Assembly: GCA_949825025.1 (NCBI GenBank)
Contig: OX463778.1
Coordinates: 8,856,733 to 8,920,732, forward strand
Direction of reading: 5' to 3'
Length of the DNA stretch: 64,000 bases
From: Siphlonurus alternatus
Taxonomy: Eukaryota; Arthropoda; Insecta; Ephemeroptera; Siphlonuridae
Shown here piece by piece: positions 51,320 to 63,765 of this stretch. Position 1 is the first letter of the stretch. Each line of letters starts with the position of its first letter. The position numbers and the translations under genes are program-made. The notes under the pieces were generated by a model. The model searched no databases. It was given only the letters and a program-made list of their open reading frames with translations, and was not told the origin of the DNA.

Positions 51320-53146
51320 AAATGTATATATGATGTTGCAATATTTATGCATTTATTATGCATAATTTACTACATTTGATTGGTGCAATTTTTTCATTTT
51401 CTCCTATGAAATATAAAGTGGTGTTCCCAAAAATATTTATACATTGCATTGAAGTCTGTTTGTAACTAGGTTTCTATCTAAAACATATACTACATTCTTT
51501 TCTTCACCTTTCTCAAAGAAAAGAAAGGTTTATGAATGAGGATAGCAAGGGTTGGGGGAGTAAAATACAAGTTATTTTCTTGAGTTCGTTTACCCTTCTG
51601 ACCTGCGCGCGACAGTGAAAATTGTTGTAATTATATAACAATGAAAACTTATAAAAAATTAATCTATATTTTATTAGGAAAATTATGAATCATAATAAAG
51701 TATATTGATTTCGCTTTTTCATTATTATTCAATAAATTTAATTTCAGTCTCTCCAAGTATAGATGATCGTCATGAAACACTTGAAAAGTATTGCTTGAGA
51801 GGATACAAAAAAAAAAAAAAAGGAAGGATTATTATAATAAACAGATTCAGATTTCAAATTCATCGTTATATAATACAGGTCGAGAATATTTTAATTACTT
51901 TATAAAATATTAAGTTTGGAGGGAGTTTTATCATTAAAACCACACAAAAAAATTGTATATATAATATATAAATATTTGAAAAATATATATCATAATAATT
52001 TTGATAAAAAAAAATGTGCCTTGAAAATTAACTTTTATTAAAAAAAATTTGATCATTTTACGCGTACAGCAACGCATTCAGTACGTAACGCCTGCTCTTT
52101 TTTTCCCTTCTCCCCATCCTCCCCCGTCCTCTCCGGACCCAGGAAGGAAGTGAAGAAAAAAAAACTGCAGCTCGCGAATGCAAGCAGTAGCAGCGCGGGG
52201 CAATTGCACATTCTACCTCATGATAGCAGCATTCGCACTCATGATGTGGTCCACGGACAGGAGCAAAATACATTGAATTTCAATGTGAAAGAGTTACTAT
52301 AACAATAAAAAATAGTTTCTTTTTTCTAAACGTCACATTTTTAATTTAATTTATAATTTGACATAATTAAAAATACATCTAAAAAATTGATCCACAGTTC
52401 TTTATTAGTTTGAGCATACATTAGCATTTTATTCATATTCCATAAATTTAATTTTTTTACTCCTTCCAGTAGATAATTGACATGATAAAACTGAAAAAGT
52501 ATAGCTTGAACGGATATAAAAAATATATGATTTTATATGTCCGATTGGTGATTATAGTATTCAGATTTATCCTATATAAAGCCGATAATGTATTTTTTTA
52601 AATTAATTAGGTTAGTTTCTTTATCTATATATTATACAAAAAAGCAACAAAACATTTTTTGATACCTATTAATTACTACAAAAATTAAATTTATTTAAAA
52701 AAAATAATTCATAATAATAACAGAGAATGCTGTATACAAAACACTCTGTTAACATATTTCTATTTTCTATTCAATTTACAGTACAATACTTTGGAGTCGA
52801 CCTCACAATGCACTCGTCACGGCACGCATGGCACGTAAAGGACGCACTCGCAACGGCACGCCTGCCCTCCTTATTTCTTTCCTTGCCTTCAGCTTTTGCT
52901 CTCCAGTAAAATGTTGCATACTTTTAATTGCTATAACTCTATATATAATGAATATTTTAAATAATGAATCGGTAGAAGGCATAGGCAAACAACACGTTTA
53001 AGCCCTAAGTTCAACAAAAACGCTTAATTTTCTTTATTTTCATTGCTAATGCCGAATAAAAATCACCGAATCCCGTATCTTTTTTACTATAGGCAGGTAG
53101 CGACATCTCATTTAATTTCAGTTGCATTTTTTCATAGCGACAGACC
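50536..53146. mobile_element. 2.6-kb TTAA-flanked DNA transposon (non-autonomous)
   Basis: The ends GGTCTGTCGCTATG and CATAGCGACAGACC are perfect inverted repeats, and TTAA stands on each side (50532-50535, 53147-53150). TTAA targets are typical of piggyBac-like elements. The interior is AT-rich, with a (TA)n run at 51256-51316 and a GC-rich patch at 50840-50960. No transposase frame is visible, so it depends on another copy. Confidence 0.8.
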
Positions 53147-53800
53147 TTAATAACTTATGGCATACTTTTGTGGGGTTCATCTACCCATGCTGACAGTGTA
53201 TTTGTAAGCCAAAAGAAAATAATTAGAAGCATGATTCAAGCCAAGTCAGGTCAAAGTTGTAAAAAATATGGGAGAAACTTAATATATTGAATTTCCTATG
53301 TATTTCTATTTTTTTTATGATCATGTATGTTAAAAGTAATTATTATTTATTTCAAAGTAACAAAGAGGTGACTGGACGTAATACTAGACAGTCTAATCTA
53401 TTGCATAAAAAGTTTGGAGGATATGAGCAAACTAAAAGAGACCATTGTTATCTTAGCTCAGTGTTGTACAATAAACTACCAGACTGTCTAAAGAAAATCG
53501 AAAGTATACCTGTTTTTAAGAAAAAAGTGTTTGCCTATCTTATTAAAAAAAATTATTATTCTATTAAGTAAATGCAAAATGAAAATTGTCTATAGTTATG
53601 TTGTTTGTATATATACCATAAATTCTGTAATTATTAATATTTTTATTTTAATTATTTTAATTGTGGTATTTTGATGTTTGTCTATATGATTGTATTAATA
53701 ATTTTTTTTTGTTTTTACAGTTTTTTTTGTAATTTTATTTAGTATGTAGTCACAATGTATCTATATCTAATGTGAAATAAATAAATAAAAAAAAATAAAA
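53147..53800 (+). mobile_element. LINE ORF2 C-terminal remnant with 3' tail
   Basis: Continues the frame broken at 50535: ITYGILLWGSSTHADSVFVS then QKKIIRSMIQAKSGQSC, the usual post-RT region of jockey-type LINEs. A frame change near 53275 is followed by LCISIFFMIMYVKSNYYLF, TRQSNLLHKKFGG, VLYNKLPDCLKKIESIPVF and a stop at 53571. An AT-rich tail ends in AAATAAATAAATAAA near 53780. Confidence 0.8.
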
Positions 53801-54192
53801 ATGGAAAAAAATAAAATATTTGCCAATGATATCTGTAAATAATACAATAAATCATTAAATAAAATGTAAATCGGCTCTAAATTCCACGTCAATAATGACC
53901 ATTTTACGACACTTATGCACTGATATTGACCCTAAGATTCTTTAAAAAAATCAGCCAATCATTGACCATTGCTTTCCCCGCGGACTTTTGAATACGAGGG
54001 GGAAACGGCACAACAAAAAATTATCATAAAGAAACTGGGTAAAAAAAAAATGTATACTGTATGTTCAAGTTATGTATATTAATTTCTTATGTATATATTA
54101 TTGTTAAAAAAAAATAAAAAAAGTTAAATTAGGAGGAATAAATCAAGTGATTCCAGTTCCCTCTCAGTACCTACTGCTGAATGTAAACAACA

Positions 54193-54775
54193 ACCAAGCC
54201 AGGCAAACGCTATATTGAGAAATGAAAACCAAAAAAATACATCTTAAATAGCTTCATAACCACAAAAAATTCCCAAGGTTAGTGTTTCGGAAGATTTTAA
54301 CATGCATCCTTATGGTACATAAAACAGCTTTTTACTCAAACCTCGTCTGAAGGTCTGAACTATGATACCAATTAAAAAATATCTATGTAATCTGTAAATA
54401 ATTGTTTAATGGATTTTCAAATAAAATAATGTTTTTACGGAGCCATTTTTGCGGAAAAAAATGTTAAAAATCCTTATAGAGTTAACCCAACAAAATTTCA
54501 AGATTTTTAAACGGCGCCGTAAGAAAATTATTTTCTTTGAAACTCCTTTAAAGAAGCCTCATAGATTACATAGGCTGTATTTTTTAATTGCATGGTACCA
54601 TAATTCAGATGAAGTTTGAGTAAAAAGTTGTTTTCTGTACCATGAGAATGCATGTTAAAGCTTTCGAACCACCAAATTTTGGATTTTGTTTTGGTAAATC
54701 TATTTGAGATTAGTTTTCATTTGTAAATAGAGGGGCAGGTTATACTATTATTAGAAGAAAAATATATTAAAAAAA
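54193..54775. mobile_element. Family-6 foldback element
   Basis: TATTGAGAAATGAAAACC at the left. TGGTACATAAAACAGC / GTACCATGAGAATGCATG and mirrored TTTTTACGGAGCC / GGCGCCGTAAGAAAA blocks meet in the middle. It ends about 120 bp upstream of the ASB-type coding exon. Confidence 0.75.
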
Positions 54776-54898
54776 ATGCAATTGCCTACTCCCCTGTACT
54801 GTAAGTCCTAATATCTTGGCAGATAGAACTGCAGCCCCCCTCACACTCCCTTCTGCTACTGACCCTGATTGCTAATATTGTCTTCACATTTACAGAAA

Positions 54899-55981
54899 AT
54901 GGCTGGTAAGAGAATTCGACACAGTCCTCGACTGTTTGAACGAGAGGTGAAGCAGGCTCGACTGTCCGTCCTTCATGACGGGAAAACCTGCGAAGGAACG
55001 GAGGAGGACGTGAGATTGATGGAAGCCAGGCTGCAAGAATGGCTGAATCTTGTGGAGTACCGTAAGGACGTCGCAGAACCAACTCCTTTAATCTCCGCAG
55101 TGATAAGCCAGCACGAACTTTGTGTCCAGTTTCTATTGGCACAAGGTGCTGACGTACATGCTACCATAGAAAGAACGATGGTAACTAATGCTTGTGTTAC
55201 AAGTTGTTCTATGAATGTGTTAGTTATTGCTACAGTTATTGCTACTTCACATGTACTGCACAACAAGGATGAAGAAGTTATAAAAAGAATTGTTAGATTG
55301 TTATTAGAACATGGTAGTGATACTAAAAGTATAATTAATATTGATGGTCAAAATGCTTCATTATTTGAATATTTAATTAGAAATAATTGTATAGATTACG
55401 TTGAAATATTTTTACAATCAGGTGCTGATCCTAATTTTGAAATAATGGAAGATGATTTTTCTTGTATTACATGTGCTATGTTAAAAGGCCATCATGAAAT
55501 TCTTGAAATACTTTTAAAATATGGTGCAAAAGTTGATGATTATGAAAATAATATCCTTCATATTCCAATTAGTGAAGGTTTAACTAAATGTTTAAAAAGT
55601 TTATTTATTTATAATACAATTGAAGAAATGAGAATTCATACTAGTGGATGTAATACAATACATATCCCAAGTGTGTTTATTATTTTTTGTAGTGAATGTA
55701 CTTTAGAAATTAATATAAAAAGTCTGAGAATGTATCATAAATTTGGTGGTAATTTATGGGAGTTAGATGAACAAGAACTGGTTGAGATAATTGATTCTGA
55801 TGATTCCATTTCTCTGCATGCGGAGATGGAAAAGTTACGCAGCAATCCTCTTAGTCTCAAAGAGCTCAGCAGAGTTGTCATTTTGAAAACCATGGGCAGA
55901 CGTTTCCCCCAACATTCAGACTCTCTGGAGCTGCCAGCAACCCTCCGTACCTTCCTCAAGTTCCCTGATGTAGAAACCTGA
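54899..55981 (+). CDS. Ankyrin-repeat and SOCS-box (ASB-type) protein, 360 aa
   Basis: One coding exon. A strong acceptor (TTCACATTTACAG) ends at 54895, only three bases before ATG GCT GGT at 54899, so this ATG is taken as the start; an in-frame upstream ATG at 54869 lies in the intron. Residues 1-60 are charged. Residues about 63-245 hold four to five ankyrin repeats (PTPLISAVISQHELCVQFLLAQGADV; IKRIVRLLLEHGSD; LFEYLIRNNCIDYVEIFLQS; HHEILEILLKYGAK). The C-terminal SOCS box starts near 315 (NPLSLKELSRVVILKTMGRR, ending LPATLRTFLKF). ASB proteins bind Elongin B/C and Cullin-5 to ubiquitinate targets recognised by the ankyrins. The central ankyrin part is far more AT-rich than both ends. A 5' leader exon is presumed upstream and not identified. 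Confidence 0.88.
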   Translation: MAGKRIRHSPRLFEREVKQARLSVLHDGKTCEGTEEDVRLMEARLQEWLNLVEYRKDVAEPTPLISAVISQHELCVQFLLAQGADVHATIERTMVTNACVTSCSMNVLVIATVIATSHVLHNKDEEVIKRIVRLLLEHGSDTKSIINIDGQNASLFEYLIRNNCIDYVEIFLQSGADPNFEIMEDDFSCITCAMLKGHHEILEILLKYGAKVDDYENNILHIPISEGLTKCLKSLFIYNTIEEMRIHTSGCNTIHIPSVFIIFCSECTLEINIKSLRMYHKFGGNLWELDEQELVEIIDSDDSISLHAEMEKLRSNPLSLKELSRVVILKTMGRRFPQHSDSLELPATLRTFLKFPDVET

Positions 55982-56019
55982 ATTTGAAAAAAAAAAGATG
56001 CTGTGTAATCAAAAGATTG

Positions 56020-56025
56020 AATAAA
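56020..56025 (+). promoter_or_regulatory. Polyadenylation signal AATAAA, ASB-type gene
   Basis: AATAAA 39 bases after the stop codon at 55981. Confidence 0.65.
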
Positions 56026-56384
56026 TCTATTCTATTCTATTGTAAGTCACATTTGATAACAATTTTAACAGATAAATGTCTATATTTTTTAATAATTTAT
56101 GGACAGCGTCCATTTTCACTGCTATAAAAAAAATTGGGGAACTGAGGGAAAATCAATTCATCAGAAAAATGTTGAAACAAATAGACTTTATACACGATTG
56201 GCCTAATAACATTGGTGAGAAGTGTGTATTTTTATTTCAATATAGACACATGAAATGTGTTGGGATGATGTATGATACTACACAGTATTTGTTAATAGAC
56301 GACTTACATGAATATTTTTATTTCATATTTGGATATAAAACCTTAAGTCATGTGATGTTATTTCTCAGATTTTGTAGAAACCTC

Positions 56385-56900
56385 AAAATTTTGGAGAAAG
56401 ATGCTGTGGCATCATAGTCATGTAAATTGTAATGCCTTTTTCTATTATTTTATTTTGACATCAGAGCCTCTATTTTTTATAGATTTTAAAAGTGTTAGAG
56501 GGTTCAAAAAAATTGAAAGAATGTAACAATATATTATACACTCAAGTTTTTGATTATGCTGCACTAATTAATTATCTATATTTTCCCGTATCTGAAATAA
56601 TAAACTACTGTATAACACAATCGTTTGCATGAGCTATCTGCTATCAGGTATAATATTATGATATTAGATATGTGAATGAGCTATCATGTGAGATTAATTA
56701 TGAGCTGTAAATCAGTAAAGTAATACATGATACAATTTTTTTATATTATTGATTGCATGTTTAACTACAAGAAAAATTCAACTCAATTTATTTGCTTTTC
56801 TTGCATTCATGTACAGTACATGAAATATTTTATAATAAAAAAAATTGTATAATGTGACTCAAGTTTAAAGCTCATTATTGCACTCAACTGTTACGGCAGA
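56385..56900. repeat. Decayed small MITEs
   Basis: 56385-56500 has AACCTCAAAATTTTGGAGAA and AAGTGTTAGAGGGTT, as in the 12838-12975 family. 56586-56900 has CATGAGCTATCTGC and CTCATTATTGCACTC, distant relatives of the CCGGAATAATGAG family. Confidence 0.4.
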
Positions 56901-57501
56901 TGGCGTATTGTAAAAATATAATTCCTATTTGAATATTAAATTTATAAAGCAGCAACAAGGCTGAAATATAAACTCCTCAGTGTTAACAAAGTAAACATTA
57001 AAATTATAGTTACTGGTGCTCTGAATATAATATAGCAAAATATAAGACTTGCAATGCTCAACTTTAATGTTATAAATATTGTCATGTAATTACATGTTTA
57101 CTTGTTTTCATACCAAAATATTACAGCTGTTTTTGTTTTTGACAAAAATTAAGTAAGAACTCAAAAAGTGCCTGTATTGTGAAGGTACTGCACAATTATT
57201 GTAAAAAAATGTTACTGCTCTTTTAATTTGTAATATATTTGTTTGTTTTTCTTGATCTGATGTTTCATTTTTTAATTTGGGATTATGTATAGTAGAAGTG
57301 AATTTATTATGTTAATATTGCAAATTGCAAGCCATTTGGGAGAAACATGACATACTTTTTCTAACTTAACTAGGGGTGGGGTGTAAACTCGTGCTTACGC
57401 TCGTTTGCTTTCAAGTCTTTTAAATAATTTTGTCAATCATATATACGTTGCCATCTATATAAGTATTCAGTACGTGATATCATAACGGTGTTTTAATGCA
57501 A

Positions 57502-57725
57502 AATGGACAACCTACATGAAAAAATTTTATTGCAGAAATGAATTGAAGGTACCAAATTATGCTACCAAATTATGCTACTCTGATTTTCTCCAGGGTTTTT
57601 TTTTTTTTGAAACCCAGAACTATTTTAAAATAATTATTAAATGTGCTGCCACGCCCCCTGGAGGCGTCAACAGGCGTCTCTGTCCTATCCTTTTTAATAA
57701 CGATTCAGGGGTTCCAACTTGTGAT
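57502..57725. mobile_element. Family-1 MITE, left half only
   Basis: AATGGACAACCTACATG, TTGCAGAAATGAAT and CCACGCCCCCTGGAGGCG are present. No right arm follows. Confidence 0.75.
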
Positions 57726-57860
57726 CGAGCGAGTAAGGCAATGGGCTTACTCCGGACACTGCCCATCTTCAACACAAAGAGGTGGCCAGTTGTAAGTAAA
57801 CCTCGTAATGCCATGATGTACCGAACACGAAATGCCCATGAAAGTAGGCCACCCCAACCT

Positions 57861-58195
57861 ACATGCCCCTGAAAGTATGCAACCTGCATTAATTACACCT
57901 TAATTTGATAACCCCCCTAGACCTAATTGGGAGATGATCCGAGCATTATTTACGAAGATATTCGTTTTTATATAAAGTTATTATAAGTTACCCCTAAAGG
58001 TAGGCAACCTTCACTTACATGCCCCTGAGAGTATGCAACCCAACCAAAATTCCCCTGAAAGTATGCAACCTCAACCTACATGCCCCTGAAAGTATGCAAC
58101 CCGCATTACTTACACCTTAATTTTATAACCCCCCTAGACCTAATTGGGAGTAAATCCGAGCATTATTTACGAAAATAATCAATTTTATATAAATA
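57861..58195. repeat. Direct repeat, period about 217 bp
   Basis: ACATGCCCCTGAAAGTATGC followed by GCATTA.TTACACCTTAAT and CCCCCCTAGACCTAATTGGG begins at 57861 and again at 58078. Shorter CCCCTGAAAGTATGCAACC units lie between them. Confidence 0.75.
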
Positions 58196-58255
58196 AGTTA
58201 TAATAATTTTAAGTCACACCTGAAAGTAGTTTGCTTGGAATGTGCTACGTACCAT

Positions 58256-58490
58256 GGCATCTCCCTATCACCCCCTATCATCAGTAGCTAAAATATCAGG
58301 TATACAAATACGATCTAGTTTTTGAGTTATGAATTTTTAAAGTTTACTAATTTAACATGCAAGTTCCATTTCTCCGTGTTAAAGTCGTCAACTTTAAAAA
58401 TATATAACTCAGAAACTAGATCGTACTTGTATACCTTTTAGCTACTGGGATTTTTTTTAACATTGGTGGCGTTATCTTACCCTTAACTTT
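58256..58490. mobile_element. Family-3 foldback, truncated at the left
   Basis: Starts within CCCCCTATCATCAGTAGC and continues through ACGATCTAGTTTTTGAGTTA to GGTGGCGTTATCTTACCCTT. Part of the right arm is deleted (ATACCTTTTAGCTACTGGGA). Confidence 0.8.
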
Positions 58491-59261
58491 ATTTCCTTGT
58501 GAGTTTTTTTTCTATTTCAATAATAATTCACTACCAAGGCTAAAATACAAACTACCTGCCATAAAGTGCATTAACATTAATAAAGTAAACATTAATGTAA
58601 TTACCATGTTCTCTATATATAAACTATCGGCTTGCCTTTAAAAATACTGCATTTGCTCAAATTGATTTTTATAAACATTTTCATGTTACTTTTTGCACTT
58701 ATTTTTCTACTAAAATATCTGAACTGATTTTACTTTATTTGGTACTTAATTAGTAATGTATAAACTGACTACTCGTATTTTGTGTATAATTACTTATGGA
58801 AACTTCTCCTACATATTTTGAAAGATATTTCAGAACCAGAAATATCCTAAACAATGGGTACAAAACCAAAATAATAATATGTAAATGTGTCTGGACTCCT
58901 TTTTATAGTTCTTAGTTGTAAAAAGTTTCATTGAGAAATGTGTAATTTAATTGTTTACTTCTTTGTTGCCTGCTTTTTTTTAATTTTATGATTAGATAAA
59001 AATAGATTTTATTTTGTAATCAGCAGGTAGAATTATTATAAAGATATTTTACTTCCTAATATTTTTATTGTAAAAAATATGTTGCTACGCACATATGCCT
59101 GAAGTTAAGGCTGTGTTGTGTTGTTTACTTTTGTTAATATCAGCCAGTAGAAAAAAAAAAAACAAAAAAAAAAACAGTCATTTTCTAAAAATTAAAATAA
59201 TTATTAATGCAATTATTATTATTACTGTATTCATATTTTTGTAGTTATCTTTAAAAGGCCG

Positions 59262-59622
59262 AGTAAGACAACACCACTAAAATGTTAAAAAAAAATCCCT
59301 CACACGAAAATTATGAAAAAAAATTAAAATGTTCTCCTCTACACCCCCTATCAGTAGCTAAAATATCAGTTTATAAATACGATCTAGTTTTTGAGTTATG
59401 AATTTTTAAAGTTAACTACTTTAACTATACTTTAACATGGAGAAACGGAACTTCCATGTTAAATTAGTAAACTTTAAAAATTCATAACTCAAAAACTAGA
59501 TCGTATTTGTGTACCTGATATTTTAGCTACTGATAGGGAGTGTAGAGGAGAACATTTTCATTATTCATTATTTTTGTGTGATGGATTTTTTTTTAACATT
59601 GGTTGCGTTATCTTACCCTTAA
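59262..59622. mobile_element. Family-3 foldback element
   Basis: GCCGAGTAAGACAACACCAC at the left, GGTTGCGTTATCTTACCCTT at the right, with the standard ACGATCTAGTTTTTGAGTTA core. Confidence 0.85.
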
Positions 59623-59895
59623 GATCAGTGTATTTTATTTTTTTGTGTTCAATGTAAGAAATCTCAACAAAAGACTTGAACTATGTTATGGCAGAGCTCT
59701 TTTTCATATAATAAATAAATTATATAGCAAAGACCTAGCCTCTTATAGAAAACAATATATTGTATAATAATTAAGCTATTATAATTAAGCACTTATGTTT
59801 TTTTTAAGTAATTTTTGGCTTTTTTTAAAAAAAAAAACATTTCTTTACGTCATGCTTTGAAATGAAGTGTAATAAGCTAATAAGATCTTTGCTGA

Positions 59896-59896
<1 letters not shown>

Positions 59897-59937
<41 letters not shown>
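59897..59937. repeat. Poly-A tract of 41 bases
   Basis: Pure A run. The matching inverted arm has a shorter poly-T at about 62257-62274. Confidence 0.95.
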
Positions 59938-59940
<3 letters not shown>

Positions 59941-60412
59941 CAAATTCAATAAGATATTTCTGCTATGTATATGATAATGATGATTATTGTGAGTATTTAC
60001 AATTTTTAGTGAATAGAATAAAGCTATATGTAATGTTTAAATTGCTTAAAATAAATTTTCATTAAAAAGATAATGATGTATTTATTAATTATTTAAATTC
60101 AATCTTTAATTTACATATTTTTGTCAGTCAGTGTCAATCACAGGACTTTAAGGAGCTGATTGATATAATATTGTAGCATAATAAATAAATATATTGTAAT
60201 ACTATAATTGGTATGAGATGTATAAAGTAATTATGGTTAAATTTGATAGGAGGTCAGCTGTTTATATATAATTTATAATAATAATAATATATAATTTACA
60301 GTCTAAGCTTTAAAATTTGTTTAAATACTGAATGGAAGATATAGCTAGGAGGGGGAGGGGTCGATCATCTCTGCATGCCTTCCCTACAAGGCAAAACTTT
60401 TTCCAATTAAAT

Positions 60413-61690
60413 TACAGTATCAATGGTCAATGTTAAAAAATGAAAATTGTGAAACATATATTAAAATGTTTCTTCTCTACATCTCTAAGCAATCAGTAGC
60501 TAATATATCAGCTACATAAATTCGATCCAGTTTTTGAGTTAATAATTTTTAAAGTTGGTTAATTTAACATGGAAGTTTAATTTCTCTATGATAAATTAGT
60601 TTAAATTTAAAAATTCAGAACTCAAAACCTATAACATAGATTGAAATTGGTATACCTGATACTTTAGCTATACTGATAAGAGATGTATAGAGGCTATTAT
60701 AGTTATAGCTAGGCAAACATTTTATATAAGATTTGTTTCATAATTTTCTTGTGTGAGATTTTTTTTTAACATTGGGTGTGTGTTTCCTAACCTTTAAAAA
60801 AATATTTTAAATGGTATAATTTTAAGTACTGCACTTATATATTTCAAGAAAGATTTTTTTTTAATTATTTTTCTTTCCTTGGCTGCAATGCAGAATGCAT
60901 AAAATATATAGTGTGATCGACGCGCGTATATTTGAATTATTTAATTTTCATTTTTCGATGTCAATTACTAAAGTATATTCTGCGATTGGCGTAAGCATTC
61001 ATACTCAACAACAGTATAAATTTTTATTATATATATTAATTAATAATTTAACAATAAACTAGCACGAATAATAGGAGCGGCCATATGCGCATATAATATG
61101 ATGTGGCCTCTAGTTATAAATTCAAACTAATCAAACTTAATTCATCATCTCGCCATTAAATAGGCATATTAGCTACAGGAAACCATAAACCTGTAGAAGA
61201 GAAGACCGGCCATTCAGGGCACTTGTTCGAACACTGAGAAAGTGGTGAAAAGTATTTTTTAAAGCAACAATATTTTTAGAGAAAAGTTCGGCTTGTAATT
61301 TATGCAACCTGCGTTAATTATCATGTTGCTCAAGCAGTTGCCTAATTTACAGCTAGTGAAGTGTCATTTTTCATGCAGGTTGCTGATTTAATACTTAATA
61401 AATTGATCTTCAAAGTGACACCCACTTTACAATAAAAGAACATATTTTTTACCCTTTGACTATAGAGAAACACATATTTAAACATAATGATATAAAACAC
61501 ATGAAAATTATGAAAAAAAATTAAAATGTTTCGGCCTCTACATCCCCGGTGTGGCTATATAATATCAGGTATACAAATTCAAGCTAGTTTTTGAGTTATG
61601 AATTTTTAAAGTTGAATAATTTAACATGGAGAAATGAAAATTCCATATCAAATTAATCAACTATATACTAACATGGAAAACTCAAACTAG
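60413..61690. mobile_element. Two decayed family-3 foldbacks (60413-60800 and 61500-61690)
   Basis: Both keep GAGTTA.GAATTTTTAAAGTTG and ATTTAACATGGA. The first still has recognisable outer ends (ATGGTCAATGTTAAAAAATG / TAACATTGGGTG). The second has lost its right half. The DNA between them is AT-rich with no gene seen. Confidence 0.7.
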
Positions 61691-62129
61691 CATAGTATTT
61701 ACTTTTAAATTATTTATCTTTCTGTAATGAAGACAACAATTTAAAATAAAACCAATGTGGTAAACATTCCCTGTACTGTACGATGTTCAGCATAAAAATT
61801 AAAATCATATGGTTTTATTATTTTTAGTTAATTATTATAGCTAGGTATATTACATCTTATTGCATTGACAGAAATTTCTCCAATATTTTATCAGAACTTG
61901 TTGCGGTCTAGAGGAACAGTTAAAAATTCCCAGTATTTATAATATACATCATACAGTATTTATTATATAAGCTAATAATTTTATATAACATACATGGTGT
62001 TTATATATATGTATAATTATAAATAAAATAAAAATGAGAACTAGCAATTTTACAGAAAATTCTAACAGTTTTTATTATTATCAATTTTAGTACAAAACTT
62101 AAAAAAAAAAGATATAATGTTAGTTATTA

Positions 62130-63345
62130 TAACATTACATAATCCAGAAAAATATATTTACATCACAAAGTGTATTACAATTGTAACTATCTATTATAAT
62201 CATCATCATTATACATAACAGAACTATTTTTTATTTTATTAAATTTAGGAATTTATTTTTTTTTTTTTTTTTTTAGAGTTAGCAAAGATCTTATACATAA
62301 TATATAGCTACTGTCTTTGCTACAATACATGAAAAAAAAAGAGCTCTGCTATAACACAGCTTAAGTCTTTTGTTGAGATTTTTTACATATTTTACCCATA
62401 AAAATAATGACACTATAAAATCTTAATGAAGACGTACCGTATTGCATTGTTCCTAACAATACACACACACAACATACAAAGAGAAGGCAGCATGTGAACT
62501 CTGAACAAAGGACAATTAACTTTCTTTATTAAAATTATTCAAAAATTCAACCACCCTTCTCTTATTTTTTATCGCATTATTGCCTCAAGGGGGCACACAC
62601 TTTTAATTTTATTTTTTAAATGGTTACTACTGGCCTTGGAAAAATCTGAACAAATTCATTCATCATCATAATTTGGTACTGTCCCCTCTATTCATTTCTG
62701 CAATAACAAATATTTTTAGCTTTTCCACTCGCTCGTTATTCATGATGAGCAACATAATTATTTACATTAAAAAATATAAGGAATTGGAAAATAATTATAA
62801 TAATTCTACTTGCTGCAGATTACAACATTAAATCCATCTTCCGAATTAAAAAATGGAGACAAAAAAAAAAAAAAAAGGAGTAAACAAATTACACATTTAT
62901 AAAACTTTTTACAGCAAAGAACTACAAAAAGAAGTCCAGTCTCATTTATTATTATTTTGGACTCAGGTAAATATATTGTTTAGGATATTTCTAGTCCTGA
63001 AATACCTTTCAAAATATATTTAGCAGCAGTTTCACAGTAACTACAAAATAGGCAGTTTATCGATGCTATATAGTTAAATACAAAATAAAATCAGTTCTAA
63101 TAATTATTTTATAGATAAATAAAAACAAAAAATTACATGAACATTTTTAAAACAATCATTAATTTGAACAATGGCAGTCTTAAATCTTAAAGGTAATGAA
63201 AGACAAGCAGATATATACATACAGACAGCACAGAAATTATAATACACTTTATGTTTATGACAGGTTATAGTTTGTGTTTGAGCCTTGGTAGTGAATTATT
63301 TATTGAAATAGAAATAAAAACTCACAAGAAAATCAAGTTAAAATC
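62130..63345. repeat. Right arm of the long imperfect inverted repeat
   Basis: Mirror partner of 58490-60010, for example TTAGCAAAGATCTTA near 62280, AAAGAGCTCTGCTATAACAC near 62340, TTTAGGATATTTCTAGTCCT near 62980 and AGCCTTGGTAGTGAATTATT near 63280. Confidence 0.7.
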
Positions 63346-63519
63346 AATCTTTACTGTATTGTTTTTATATTTCTTAACATTCTTTTATAAATAAAATTAT
63401 TATGTTCAATAGCCTGTATTACAGAATATAAAATGGAATGCAATATTATTATACTTAGAAAAATTGTTTCATATACTGCTGGCTTCAATGATTTACACCT
63501 CATAATTGTTTTTTTATTT

Positions 63520-63765
63520 TGAAAATGGACAGAGGGTGCAAATTTATGCCACTCTGATTTTTTTTTATTTATTTATTTATTTTTTTTTTTTTAAGATTTT
63601 TCAGAGCCCGGGAAGAATTGCTAAAAAGTTTTGCCGAGGTTGGGTTTGAACCCACGCCCCTTTTAGGTCTTATCCTTTATTAGACTCTAAGAAATCCAAG
63701 TAACATAATTTTACTGCCTCTATCCATTCCTGCAACAAAAATATTGAGGTTGATACTTTATTGCA
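63520..63765. mobile_element. Family-2 MITE, decayed
   Basis: AAAATGGACAGAGGGTGCAA and TCTATCCATTCCTGCAACAA, GAGCCCGGGAAGAATTGC, and the end GAGGTTGATACTTTATTG. Confidence 0.65.

Larger units (their letters stand above)
58490..60010. repeat. Left arm of a long imperfect inverted repeat
   Basis: Landmarks CACTACCAAGGCTAAAATAC, AGAAATATCCTAAACAATGG, GGCAGAGCTCTTTTTCAT, TAAGATCTTTGCTGAC and TGATAATGATGATTATTGTG all recur as reverse complements in 62130-63345. A diverged same-strand relative of its first part is at 56920-57300. It contains a family-3 foldback (59262-59622) missing from the other arm. Confidence 0.7.

Noticed and set aside
52058..52273. 71-residue minus-strand open frame
   Set aside because: It lies inside the TTAA-flanked element, has no recognisable domain, and is no longer than expected by chance for its composition.
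54869..54898. Upstream in-frame ATG for the ASB-type protein
   Set aside because: It lies in the pyrimidine-rich intron end before a strong acceptor at 54895; the ATG at 54899 follows the acceptor directly.
56076..56417. 113-residue plus-strand open frame downstream of the ASB-type gene
   Set aside because: AT-rich, no recognised domain, no splice or transcript cue; its last residues fall in a small MITE.
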